The notes beneath the pieces were generated by a model. That model saw only the letters and a program-made list of their open reading frames with translations. It did no database searches and had not been told where the DNA came from. From an uncultured Eubacteriales bacterium (GTDB lineage Bacteria; Bacillota; Clostridia; Oscillospirales; CAG-382), in the NCBI GenBank assembly GCA_934446095.1, contig CAKSDR010000067.1:1-6072 (forward strand): a stretch of 6,072 nt of DNA. The letters run 5' to 3'. Each line of letters begins with the position of its first letter. Position 1 is the stretch's first letter. Below are positions 1-5,904 of this stretch, one piece after another. Made by a program: the position numbers and the translations under genes.

Positions 1-25
1 AATGTACTTTTCATCTGTGGGAATC

Positions 26-55
26 AAAAAAACGAGGTATGCTTTGCACGCCTCG
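26..55 (-). terminator. Rho-independent terminator ending the rpmE-to-radical-SAM gene run
   Basis: Read on the minus strand, a GC-rich hairpin spans 55 to 33 and is followed directly by seven T residues (32-26). The outer stem is CGAGG/CCTCG plus one wobble pair. After one mismatch, an inner stem TGC/GCA closes a three-base loop. It lies 57 bases past the stop codon of the radical SAM gene and so marks the end of that gene run. No promoter or gene is visible between the stop codon and the hairpin. The remaining bases 1-25 hold nothing I can identify. Confidence 0.85.
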
Positions 56-111
56 CTTATAAATATGATTTTTTGTGTGGCAGTTTCATGCATACTTACA
101 AAAATATGCTT

Positions 112-1044
112 TTAAAAAGCGCATTTTATGCCCTGATAACTGTCCCTTCTTTTCAGTTCTTTGTCAACGCCGTTCAGCACGTTGAACTTTTTGATGCTCC
201 AGAGAGGGGCAACAAGCGTATCTCTCGAACCGTCGCCGGTTATTCTTTGTATGACAATGTCGGGGCGGATATATTCCAGTTGATCGCATATAAGATTTAT
301 ATATTCGAACGGTTCAAAAAGTTTGATTTTGCCGTTGAGATACATTTTTTCCGCCTCGGTGTTTTTCAGTATGTGGAGCATGTGAAGCTTGATGGAGTGA
401 GGATGCATTTCGGAAATGGCTTTAACGCTCTCAATCATCATTTCATAATTTTCGCCTGGAAGACCGTTTATTAAATGTACGCATATGTTTATATTTCTGC
501 TTTTGAGTTTTTCATAGCATTTGCAGAAATCCGAAAAATCTGTTTGCCGGTTTATAAGTTTTCCTGTTTTATCGTGAATTGTCTGAAGACCGAGTTCAAC
601 GGTGAGATAAGTCCGATTTGAGATTTCATGAAGATATTCCAATGTGTCGTCGGATATGCAGTCGGGCCGTGTGGCAATGCTCAGACCTACGATGTCCGGA
701 AGCGAAAGCGCGGTTTCGTACATTTTTTTTAAAACCGGCAGGGGAGCATATGTGTTGGTTCCGGCCTGAAAATAGGGGATATATTTTGCATTTTTCCATT
801 TTTTGTCGATAACCGCTTTTATATCGGAAAACTGTGAAACTATATCTTTGTTTTTATCGCCCGCAAAATCACCGCTTGCCATGGGGGAACAATAAATGCA
901 TCCGTTATATGATTTTGTGCCGTCACGGTTAGGACATGAAAAACCTGCATTAAGAGAAATTTTTGCAACTTTGCAGCCAAAAGTTGACTTCAAATATGAG
1001 TCGAGGGTATAGTATCTTTTGTTACATGAAAAGTTATTTGTCAT
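112..1044 (-). CDS. Radical SAM protein of the TIGR01212 (YhcC/YtqA) family
   Basis: This 310-residue protein is predicted to be a cytoplasmic radical S-adenosylmethionine enzyme. The 4Fe-4S cluster site is the family's unusual CX11CX2C pattern: Cys37, Cys49 and Cys52 within CPNRDGTKSYNGCIYC. Further family signatures are YTLDSYLKSTFG before the cluster, SIATRPDC, TVELGLQT and HLINGLPGE, which trace the radical SAM barrel and SAM-binding strands. The length is normal for the family (about 300-320 residues). The reaction and substrate are not established for E. coli YhcC or B. subtilis YtqA, so I name only the family. The ATG overlaps the end of rsmI by 11 bases. No Shine-Dalgarno sequence precedes it, which suggests coupling to rsmI translation. 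It is the last gene of the run before the terminator. Its rRNA and tRNA methyltransferase neighbours hint at an RNA-related role, but that is inference. Confidence 0.9.
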   Translation of the reverse strand: MTNNFSCNKRYYTLDSYLKSTFGCKVAKISLNAGFSCPNRDGTKSYNGCIYCSPMASGDFAGDKNKDIVSQFSDIKAVIDKKWKNAKYIPYFQAGTNTYAPLPVLKKMYETALSLPDIVGLSIATRPDCISDDTLEYLHEISNRTYLTVELGLQTIHDKTGKLINRQTDFSDFCKCYEKLKSRNINICVHLINGLPGENYEMMIESVKAISEMHPHSIKLHMLHILKNTEAEKMYLNGKIKLFEPFEYINLICDQLEYIRPDIVIQRITGDGSRDTLVAPLWSIKKFNVLNGVDKELKRRDSYQGIKCAF

Positions 1045-1876
1045 TTTCTATCATCTGCTTGTAAATAGTATTTTTTGAAACTCCTCTGTCTTTTGCGCAC
1101 GCTTTTATGGCGTCCATTTTTGAAAGACCGTTTTTTATGTAAAATTCAACGTGCTGTTCTGCAGAAAGACTTTCCCAAAAAGGCGCTTCTTCTTTTTTTC
1201 CTTCAATAATTATAACAAATTCGCCTTTCGGTTCGTTTTCGGAGTAATGTGAAATTGCATCGGAAAATGTGGTTATTTTTATTTGCTCGTTTAATTTCGT
1301 AAGTTCCCTTGCAAGACAGATTTTCCTGTTTCCGAGGCACTGCGAAAGTTCGGTCAGGGTTTTTAAAATTCTGTGGGGAGCCTCGTAAAAAATAATGGTG
1401 CGCTTTTCGGCAGAAACGCTGTCAAGCACATCTACTTTTGTTTTGTCTTGAGGCAAAAACCCTTCAAATACAAATCTTCTGCTGTAAAATCCGCTTGCGC
1501 AAAGCGCGGTTACGGCAGCGCAAGGACCCGGAATCGGAATTACGGGTATTCCTTTTTCGTGCGCCAAAGCGCATAGTTCCGTTCCGGGGTCGGATATTGC
1601 GGGAGTTCCTGCGTCGGTTACAAGAGCGCAGGACAAGTTTTGAAGGAGTTTTTCTATTATTTTTCTGCCGGCGGAAATTTTATTATGCTCAAAATAGTTA
1701 AAAATAGGTTTTTTGATCTCATACTTTGAAAGCAGAAGCCCCGAAATACGGGTATCTTCCGCGGCGATGAAATCAACTTCATTGAGAACTTTTTTTGCAC
1801 GCTCCGAAATGTCGGAAAGGTTTCCGATAGGGGTTGCAACAATATACAGGGCGCCTTTCAGCGTTTCATTTGCCAT
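1034..1876 (-). CDS. rsmI: 16S rRNA (cytidine(1402)-2'-O)-methyltransferase RsmI
   Basis: RsmI adds the 2'-O-methyl group to C1402 of 16S rRNA at the decoding centre, using SAM. The 280-residue protein shows the tetrapyrrole-methylase-like fold and its signature runs in order: LYIVATPIGNLSDI (10-23), AAEDTR (38-43), LVTDAGTPAISDPG (85-98), IPIPGPCAA (113-121) and FYEAPHRI (163-170). A C-terminal helical segment, GLSKMDAIKACAKDRGVSKNTIYKQM, matches the usual RsmI tail. Length is normal (about 280-290). The ATG at 1876 overlaps the end of the TrmN6-like gene by 19 bases. An AAGGAG sits at 1895-1890, 13 bases upstream, a rather long spacing, but no other start codon lies between. B. subtilis has the same neighbourhood (yabB-yazA-yabC/rsmI). 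Here the small GIY-YIG gene yazA between the two methyltransferases is missing. Function is secure from sequence. Confidence 0.96.
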   Translation of the reverse strand: MANETLKGALYIVATPIGNLSDISERAKKVLNEVDFIAAEDTRISGLLLSKYEIKKPIFNYFEHNKISAGRKIIEKLLQNLSCALVTDAGTPAISDPGTELCALAHEKGIPVIPIPGPCAAVTALCASGFYSRRFVFEGFLPQDKTKVDVLDSVSAEKRTIIFYEAPHRILKTLTELSQCLGNRKICLARELTKLNEQIKITTFSDAISHYSENEPKGEFVIIIEGKKEEAPFWESLSAEQHVEFYIKNGLSKMDAIKACAKDRGVSKNTIYKQMIENDK

Positions 1877-2625
1877 AATTTCGGAAATTCTCCTTTTTCT
1901 GTGATATATTTCATATCGTCGGTATATGTCCCGTCATGTGAATGGATGATGAGGGGAGGCGATACTATAAGTCCTTCGGAGGCTTGTTTTTTTGCGCGGC
2001 AAAGAACCAAAACCGGCGGTTTTGTGATTTTTGAGTATACAAAAGTCATATTTTTTATTTCAAAAGAATTTTTTTTAGCCGCTGCAAACAGGGAAGAAAG
2101 CCGATTGTGCCGATACACCGTAAAAATGTCGGAATTTGTTTTAAGAAGAAAAGATGCTGCCGAAAAAACGTCGTCTATATTGCAAAGTATTTCATGCCGC
2201 GCTATGTTTTTGTAGTCTTTCTCGCACATAAATCCGCAAGAGTCCGTCATATAGGGGGGATTTGAAAATACATAATCAAAACTTTCTGCGCAAAAACAAT
2301 CCTTAAAATTCCGAATATCTGTGTTATGTATAAAATACCTGTCGGAAAGCCCTGAAATTTCGGCGCTCATTTTAGAAATCTCGCATGCGTCCTTGTTTAT
2401 TTCGGCGGCGTGGCATACAAAGTTTTCGGTTTTGTCAAGAAGCATGAGTCCTATGATTCCCGTTCCGGAGCATAAGTCTATTCCTTTTTTAAAACTTGCT
2501 TTTTTTATAAAAGTTTTGGCATAAGCGCAAAGAAGCACGGCGTCGGTTCCGTATGAAAAAACATTTTTATCCTGATAGATAAAAAGAGTATCGGATATTT
2601 TTTCGGGTTTTAAATTGTTTGTCAT
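1858..2625 (-). CDS. trmN6: TrmN6/YabB-type SAM-dependent N6-adenine methyltransferase (probable tRNA1(Val) A37)
   Basis: This is a class I SAM-dependent methyltransferase of 255 residues, close to the usual 245-255. SAM-binding motif I is GIDLCSGTGIIGLML (48-62), and acidic residue Glu75 in AAEIN probably contacts the ribose. The catalytic motif is NPPY (122-125), typical of enzymes methylating an exocyclic amino group of adenine. Family markers include an N-terminal FSYGTDAVLL (23-32), IARHE after NPPY and a C-terminal HDGTYTDDMK. E. coli TrmN6 methylates A37 of tRNA1(Val), and B. subtilis YabB is the homologue. The exact tRNA target here is inferred from family membership. The start codon overlaps the upstream phosphoesterase stop in ATGA (2625-2622). 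Only a weak purine-rich GGAAAGAAG lies upstream, so translational coupling is likely. Placement directly before rsmI supports the YabB assignment. Confidence 0.88.
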   Translation of the reverse strand: MTNNLKPEKISDTLFIYQDKNVFSYGTDAVLLCAYAKTFIKKASFKKGIDLCSGTGIIGLMLLDKTENFVCHAAEINKDACEISKMSAEISGLSDRYFIHNTDIRNFKDCFCAESFDYVFSNPPYMTDSCGFMCEKDYKNIARHEILCNIDDVFSAASFLLKTNSDIFTVYRHNRLSSLFAAAKKNSFEIKNMTFVYSKITKPPVLVLCRAKKQASEGLIVSPPLIIHSHDGTYTDDMKYITEKGEFPKLWQMKR

Positions 2626-3731
2626 AAGTTTACTTCTTTCCCGAGCAGAGCCGCAAGACCGTATCTGAGCGCGAGCATCGCGGTTTTTCTTTTGTTTGTA
2701 TCTTCATCATATAACATAGGTTCTATTTTTCTGAAAAACGAGCCGACAATAGTTTTGTCCTGCTTTAACTTTTCAAATTCAAACAGCGGCAGGGTATTGT
2801 CTATAAACTCGGCTTTTGGAAATCTTTTTAAGTTTTCGAGAACAATTTCGTCCGAAAGAAGCACATCCGGAGATGTAATGCCTTCGGCAGTAATTCTTAA
2901 ATATGTATTGCCGTCAAGATGCGAAACGCTGTTTGTAATTTTTGAAATTGCATCTTTTACGGTCTTTGTTCCCGATATGTCAACCGAAACCTTTTCAAAA
3001 TGCTTGTCCGACACTTTGCAAAATTCAAGGTCGGCACGGCCTTTTTCAATGCTGCCGCAAATTACACCCTTAAAACCGTCCTCGTTAAAGTCGCGTCCGA
3101 GCATGCATCCGGGATATGCGGCGATCGTATTCCCGTATTTCATAAAGCCTGTGTGTGAGTGAACATGCCCGAGAGCAATATAGTCAAAGCCGAATTTTTC
3201 GGCGTCTTTTTCCATCATGATATTGCAGGTGTCGGAAGGCATGTTAATAAATCCGTGCGCCATAAGAATATTGATTTTTGAGATGTCTTCGAGGGTGAAA
3301 TTTTCAAAAATGTTTTCCGGATGGTTTTTATCGGTATAAGAGTACCCGTATATTCTCAGATTTTTCTCGGGAATATCAACATACGAAAGAGAGGGACTCT
3401 TAAAAATATATGCATTTTCGGGCCAGTTAAGAAGGGCATAAGGCGAGTTTTCGCTGTATGGGTCGTGGTTTCCGGCGCAAATAAAAAAGCGGCAGGACGG
3501 GAAATTCGAAATTTCACGCACGACAAGGTCCGCAGTATTTTTAGTTATAAAAATATCTTCAAAAAAATCTCCGCTTATAAGAAAGATTTCAGCGCCGTAT
3601 TCTTTTGCCTTTGAAATTACATTGCAAAATGTGTCCCTGAATTCCTGACGCCTTTTTTCGGATTCTATCGGGTCGGACAATGAAAAAGGAGTATCAAGGT
3701 GAATATCGGCAGTGTGAAAAATTTTAATCAT
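2622..3731 (-). CDS. SbcD/YhaO-like metallophosphoesterase (DNA repair exonuclease family)
   Basis: This is a calcineurin-like phosphoesterase of 369 residues related to the Mre11/SbcD nuclease subunit and to Bacillus YhaO. All the metal-binding motifs are present in order: DIHLD (Asp9, His11), SGDFFED (Asp55), AGNHD (Asn88, His89), LMAHG (His159) and GHVH (His189, His191). The enzyme core is therefore intact, probably with two Mn2+ ions. Residues from about 230 onward are a less conserved C-terminal part where SbcD proteins cap the core and bind the SbcC/Rad50-type ATPase. The frame extends 18 codons further upstream to a TTG at 3785. I chose ATG 3731 because the protein then begins MIKIFHTADIHLD as in homologues, and an AGAGGT lies seven bases before it. 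No SbcC/YhaN gene is present in the window. The gene follows rpmE after about 106 bases and overlaps trmN6 by four. It probably acts in DNA end processing, but the substrate is unproven. Confidence 0.85.
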   Translation of the reverse strand: MIKIFHTADIHLDTPFSLSDPIESEKRRQEFRDTFCNVISKAKEYGAEIFLISGDFFEDIFITKNTADLVVREISNFPSCRFFICAGNHDPYSENSPYALLNWPENAYIFKSPSLSYVDIPEKNLRIYGYSYTDKNHPENIFENFTLEDISKINILMAHGFINMPSDTCNIMMEKDAEKFGFDYIALGHVHSHTGFMKYGNTIAAYPGCMLGRDFNEDGFKGVICGSIEKGRADLEFCKVSDKHFEKVSVDISGTKTVKDAISKITNSVSHLDGNTYLRITAEGITSPDVLLSDEIVLENLKRFPKAEFIDNTLPLFEFEKLKQDKTIVGSFFRKIEPMLYDEDTNKRKTAMLALRYGLAALLGKEVNL

Positions 3732-3738
3732 TAAAAAT

Positions 3739-3744
3739 ACCTCT
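3739..3744 (-). promoter_or_regulatory. Ribosome-binding site that fixes the phosphoesterase start
   Basis: On the minus strand the sequence AGAGGT lies seven bases upstream of the ATG at 3731. The in-frame TTG at 3785 has no comparable site, only T-rich sequence upstream. Together with the conserved N-terminus of the protein family, this decides the start. Confidence 0.7.
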
Positions 3745-3837
3745 TTTTGCAAATATAAAAGAAAAAGACGATGAACTTTACGCAAAAAACGAAAATTCGC
3801 CGTCTCAGACTAACAACAATTTTTATAAAATCTAAAA

Positions 3838-4038
3838 TTATTCAATGTTGAATTTCTTCTTGAACTTGTCAACTCTTCCGCCGGCATCAACAAATTTTTG
3901 TTTGCCTGTAAAGAAGGGGTGGCATTTAGAGCATATGTCAACACGTAAGTCTTCTTTTGTTGATCTTGTAACGAATGTTTCGCCGCAAGCGCATTTAACA
4001 GTGGTTTCTACATAACGGGGATGGATATTTTCCTTCAT
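3838..4038 (-). CDS. rpmE: 50S ribosomal protein L31 (zinc-binding type)
   Basis: L31 (bL31) sits at the central protuberance of the large ribosomal subunit and helps bridge it to the small subunit. The 66-residue protein begins MKENIHPRY, as bacterial L31 does. It carries four cysteines, Cys16, Cys18, Cys36 and Cys39 (KCACG and CSKCHPFFTGKQ), so it is the zinc-binding (C+) form rather than the cysteine-free paralogue used under zinc starvation. The C-terminal GGRVDKFKKKF is also typical. A longer in-frame ATG exists at 4071. I chose 4038 because a full AAGGAGGG precedes it and the family starts there. The gene has its own promoter at 4144-4116. No convincing terminator separates it from the phosphoesterase gene, so some read-through into the downstream run is likely. 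Confidence 0.97.
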   Translation of the reverse strand: MKENIHPRYVETTVKCACGETFVTRSTKEDLRVDICSKCHPFFTGKQKFVDAGGRVDKFKKKFNIE

Positions 4039-4045
4039 TGAATTT

Positions 4046-4053
4046 CCCTCCTT
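4046..4053 (-). promoter_or_regulatory. Strong ribosome-binding site of rpmE
   Basis: AAGGAGGG on the minus strand, seven bases before the ATG at 4038, is close to a perfect anti-16S match. It rules out the longer ATG start at 4071, whose coding sequence would run through this site. Confidence 0.9.
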
Positions 4054-4073
4054 TATAAAATTTATCTTCACAA

Positions 4074-4097
4074 GTAACCCGATTGTTGTATGGTTAC
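4074..4097 (-). promoter_or_regulatory. Inverted repeat in the rpmE leader (possible regulatory hairpin)
   Basis: The rpmE 5' leader contains GTAACC and GGTTAC separated by 12 bases, a perfect six-base-pair stem roughly 12-36 bases into the predicted transcript. On the transcript, ACAA in the loop could also pair with UUGU just after the stem, giving a possible short pseudoknot. It is not followed by a U-run, so it is not a terminator. It does not look like a classical Zur box. Ribosomal-protein leaders often carry autoregulatory structures, but I cannot assign this one to a known family, and a six-base repeat may arise by chance. Confidence 0.35.
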
Positions 4098-4115
4098 ATT
4101 TATCCAGTGCTAATA

Positions 4116-4144
4116 ATTATAACATAAGAATATCGTTTTTGCAA
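4116..4144 (-). promoter_or_regulatory. Sigma-A-type promoter of rpmE
   Basis: On the minus strand a -35 element TTGCAA (4144-4139, four of six consensus bases) and a perfect -10 TATAAT (4121-4116) are separated by exactly 17 bases. Transcription would start near 4109, giving a leader of about 70 bases. This promoter probably also drives the downstream phosphoesterase-methyltransferase run by read-through. Confidence 0.8.
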
Positions 4145-4186
4145 TAGATTTTTAATATTTTTTCGATAATTTTAAAAAAACATGGT

Positions 4187-4205
4187 CTATATTAATAAAA
4201 TATAG
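4187..4205. repeat. Seven-base inverted repeat abutting a -35 box
   Basis: CTATATT and AATATAG form a perfect seven-base inverted repeat around a five-base centre, AATAA. Its right edge touches the -35 element of the plus-strand promoter at 4206. It could be an operator for a dimeric regulator or an AT-rich UP-like element. The surrounding intergenic DNA is extremely AT-rich, so chance occurrence is quite possible. Confidence 0.35.
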
Positions 4206-4234
4206 TTGATTTATATAAATTTTGCTGATATACT
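4206..4234 (+). promoter_or_regulatory. Sigma-A-type promoter of the small membrane-protein gene
   Basis: A -35 element TTGATT (4206-4211) and a -10 TATACT (4229-4234) are 17 bases apart. A TG one base before the -10 makes an extended -10 (TGATATACT). Transcription would start near 4241, giving a short leader of about 28 bases that includes the GGAGG at 4255-4259. It is divergent from the rpmE promoter, and the two -35 boxes are about 60 bases apart. Confidence 0.7.
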
Positions 4235-4268
4235 CAAATAAAATGAATTTTATCGGAGGTTATATTGT

Positions 4269-4628
4269 ATGAATAATGACAATTTTGGATTTTGCGATGT
4301 TACCGGAATGTATGACACCCAAGACATTGCTATGAACAAATATAAAAGCGCTCTTTCATATCTTTGGATTCTGTTTTTTCTCCCGTTGGTATTATCGCCG
4401 AATTCGCTTTTTGCAAAGTTTCACGCGAATCAAGGGCTGGTACTTTTTTTAGTGATTACAATTTCGTCGGCGCTGCAGAGAATTTTTTCCGGATTTTTTA
4501 TTGTAAACCTTGTTTTCAGTATTTTGAGCATCGTTTTCTCGGTTCTCGAGATTCTCGGAATAGTGTTCGCGCTGTCAGGCAAGGCGATAGAATTTCCGAT
4601 AATAGGAAATATAAAATTGATAAAGTAA
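4269..4628 (+). CDS. Small integral membrane protein, DUF4870/Tic20-like
   Basis: This 119-residue protein has about three hydrophobic segments: roughly 28-43 (SALSYLWILFFLPLVL), 56-69 with an extension to 78, and 79-102. A short polar N-terminus of some 25 residues contains DTQDIAMNK. The segment FAKFHANQGLVL (48-59) after the first hydrophobic stretch is the hallmark of small DUF4870-like membrane proteins common in Firmicutes. The ending IIGNIKLIK also fits that group. There is no signal peptide with a cleavage site and no zinc ribbon, and the function of the family is unknown. The start is well supported by GGAGG nine bases upstream (4255-4259) and by its own promoter. The gene is monocistronic, divergent from rpmE and convergent with rarA. 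The family call is by recognition of the motif only. Confidence 0.8.
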   Translation: MNNDNFGFCDVTGMYDTQDIAMNKYKSALSYLWILFFLPLVLSPNSLFAKFHANQGLVLFLVITISSALQRIFSGFFIVNLVFSILSIVFSVLEILGIVFALSGKAIEFPIIGNIKLIK

Positions 4629-4667
4629 TTTAAAAAAGTCTGATTATAAATCAGACTTTTTTAAATT
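4627..4667. terminator. Bidirectional terminator shared by the membrane-protein gene and rarA
   Basis: A perfect inverted repeat with a stem of up to 19 base pairs closes on the three-base loop ATA (4646-4648). The core stem GTCTGATT/AATCAGAC is flanked by A6 on the left and T6 on the right, so each strand has a hairpin followed by a U-tract. On the plus strand it begins at the stop codon of the membrane-protein gene. On the minus strand it includes the last codons of rarA, whose TAA stop (4646-4644) falls at the loop. It therefore ends two converging transcripts. Confidence 0.93.
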
Positions 4668-5900
4668 TTTTATAAATTCGCGGTATTCTTTTGCGTTTTT
4701 TTCCATTTTGTTGTTGCCGAAATTATAATAAACCCTGCCCTTGATATCATCCGGCAGATATTGCTGGACACAGTAATTGTTTTCAAAATCATGCGGATAC
4801 TTGTAACCGGCATTATGGTTTGCATTTGGCTGCATTGAGTCGCGCAGATAGTCCGGCATTTTTATGCCAAGCCCGTCCTGAACGTCTTTTGCCGCCTTGC
4901 TGTACGCCATATATGCCGAGTTTGACTTTGGAGATGTTGCAAGCAAAACCACGGCGCTTGCAAGAGGAATTCTCGCTTCCGGAAGTCCCAACTGCAATGC
5001 GGTGTCGGTAAGAGCCTTTACACACACACATGCCAGCGGATATGCAAGTCCTATGTCTTCGCTTGCAATGACAAGCAGCCGCCTTATCGGGGATAATAAG
5101 TCGCCCGCTTCAAGAAGTCTTGCAAGATAAAAAAGAGCTGCGTTTTCATCGGAACCGCGTATTGATTTTTGAAAAGCTGACAGCAGGTCATAATGTTCCG
5201 AGCCGTCTTTATCAAGTTTTAAAGAAAAGTTTCCGATGCTTTCGCGTGCGCATTCGGCAGAAATGTTTCCGCCTGTCGCAACAAAGCACAACTCAAGAGC
5301 GCCTATCGCTTTTCTTACGTCTCCTGAACAGCGTTTTGCAATATATTCGAGGGAATCTTCAAAATCGTCAACCGACAGGTCTTTTTTGTAGGCTTTGCAC
5401 AGTATGCTGAACGCGCGGACGAGCGCCCTTTTGACTTCATCGTCGGGAACCGGAAGAAATTCAAAAATGCTTGACCGCGAAAGAATGGGGGAGTATACCG
5501 CAAAATAAGGATTTTCTGTGGTTGAGCATATAAGGGTAATTCTCCCGTCTTCAATAAATTCCAGCAGAGATTGCTGCTGCTTTTTGTTAAAATATTGTAT
5601 TTCGTCTATGTAAAGAAGAATTCCGTCCTGAGTAAATACCGAGCCTGTTTCGGAGCAGACTTGTTTTATATCGGCAAGAGAGGCGGTCGTGGCGTTGATT
5701 TTTCTTAGAACTTTGTTGGATTTGCCTGCAATTATTTCCGCAACCGTTGTCTTTCCGACGCCGGGCGGACCGAAAAAAACCATGTTCGGATAAACGCCCG
5801 ATTCTATGACCCGGCGAAGCAGACTGTTTTCGGACAACAGATGTTTTTGACCTACGACATCGTCAAGTGATGACGGTCTTATTTTATCGGCAAGAGGCAT
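4644..5900 (-). CDS. rarA: Replication-associated recombination protein A (AAA+ ATPase RarA/MgsA)
   Basis: RarA is a tetrameric AAA+ ATPase related to the clamp loader and RuvB. It acts at stalled replication forks together with SSB and recombination proteins. The 418-residue protein has the expected order: the N-terminal PLADKIRPSSLDDVVGQKHLL, Walker A GPPGVGKTT (44-52), Walker B LLYIDEIQYF with Asp99 and Glu100, sensor 1 STTENP (126-131), the arginine finger in LSRSS (Arg142), and sensor 2 in GDVRKAIGALE. The C-terminal tetramerisation domain shows SPIRRLLVIASEDIGLAYP and MAYSKAAKDV. Length fits the Bacillus homologue (about 420). ATG 5900 is supported by GAAAGG at 5914-5909 and by the family N-terminus. 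It starts four bases after the mnmG stop, so the two are almost certainly co-transcribed. The last five codons lie inside the terminator stem. Confidence 0.96.
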   Translation of the reverse strand: MPLADKIRPSSLDDVVGQKHLLSENSLLRRVIESGVYPNMVFFGPPGVGKTTVAEIIAGKSNKVLRKINATTASLADIKQVCSETGSVFTQDGILLYIDEIQYFNKKQQQSLLEFIEDGRITLICSTTENPYFAVYSPILSRSSIFEFLPVPDDEVKRALVRAFSILCKAYKKDLSVDDFEDSLEYIAKRCSGDVRKAIGALELCFVATGGNISAECARESIGNFSLKLDKDGSEHYDLLSAFQKSIRGSDENAALFYLARLLEAGDLLSPIRRLLVIASEDIGLAYPLACVCVKALTDTALQLGLPEARIPLASAVVLLATSPKSNSAYMAYSKAAKDVQDGLGIKMPDYLRDSMQPNANHNAGYKYPHDFENNYCVQQYLPDDIKGRVYYNFGNNKMEKNAKEYREFIKNLKKSDL

Positions 5901-5904
5901 CTTT

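Noticed and set aside
90..109. Inverted repeat GCATA/TATGC just after the radical SAM gene stop
   Set aside because: It is a five-base stem with a ten-base loop and no U-run on the minus strand. The hairpin at 26-55 is the convincing terminator.
73..474. A 133-codon plus-strand open frame opposite the end of the radical SAM gene
   Set aside because: It is a shadow of the well-supported minus-strand gene, with no family-like sequence and no ribosome-binding site.
1901..2215. A 104-codon plus-strand open frame opposite the TrmN6-like gene
   Set aside because: It lies entirely within a coding region whose opposite strand has clear SAM-binding and NPPY motifs. It has no recognisable domain.
2692..3162. 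A 156-codon plus-strand open frame opposite the phosphoesterase gene
   Set aside because: Its serine- and phenylalanine-rich composition is typical of an antisense shadow of an AT-rich gene. The minus-strand protein carries a full set of catalytic motifs.
3732..3785. An 18-codon N-terminal extension of the phosphoesterase from a TTG at 3785
   Set aside because: The extension is not family-like and its TTG lacks a ribosome-binding site. The ATG at 3731 has an AGAGGT at good spacing and gives the conserved N-terminus.
3757..3805. Possible terminator or attenuator between rpmE and the phosphoesterase gene (AGACG/CGTCT followed by TTTTCTTTT on the minus strand)
   Set aside because: The outer stem has only five base pairs around a 30-base loop with weak internal pairing. 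It is too poor to call, though partial termination after rpmE remains possible. No clean promoter was found in the same gap either.
4039..4071. An 11-codon N-terminal extension of L31 from an ATG at 4071
   Set aside because: It would translate through the strong AAGGAGGG that serves the ATG at 4038, and L31 proteins begin at MKxxIHP.
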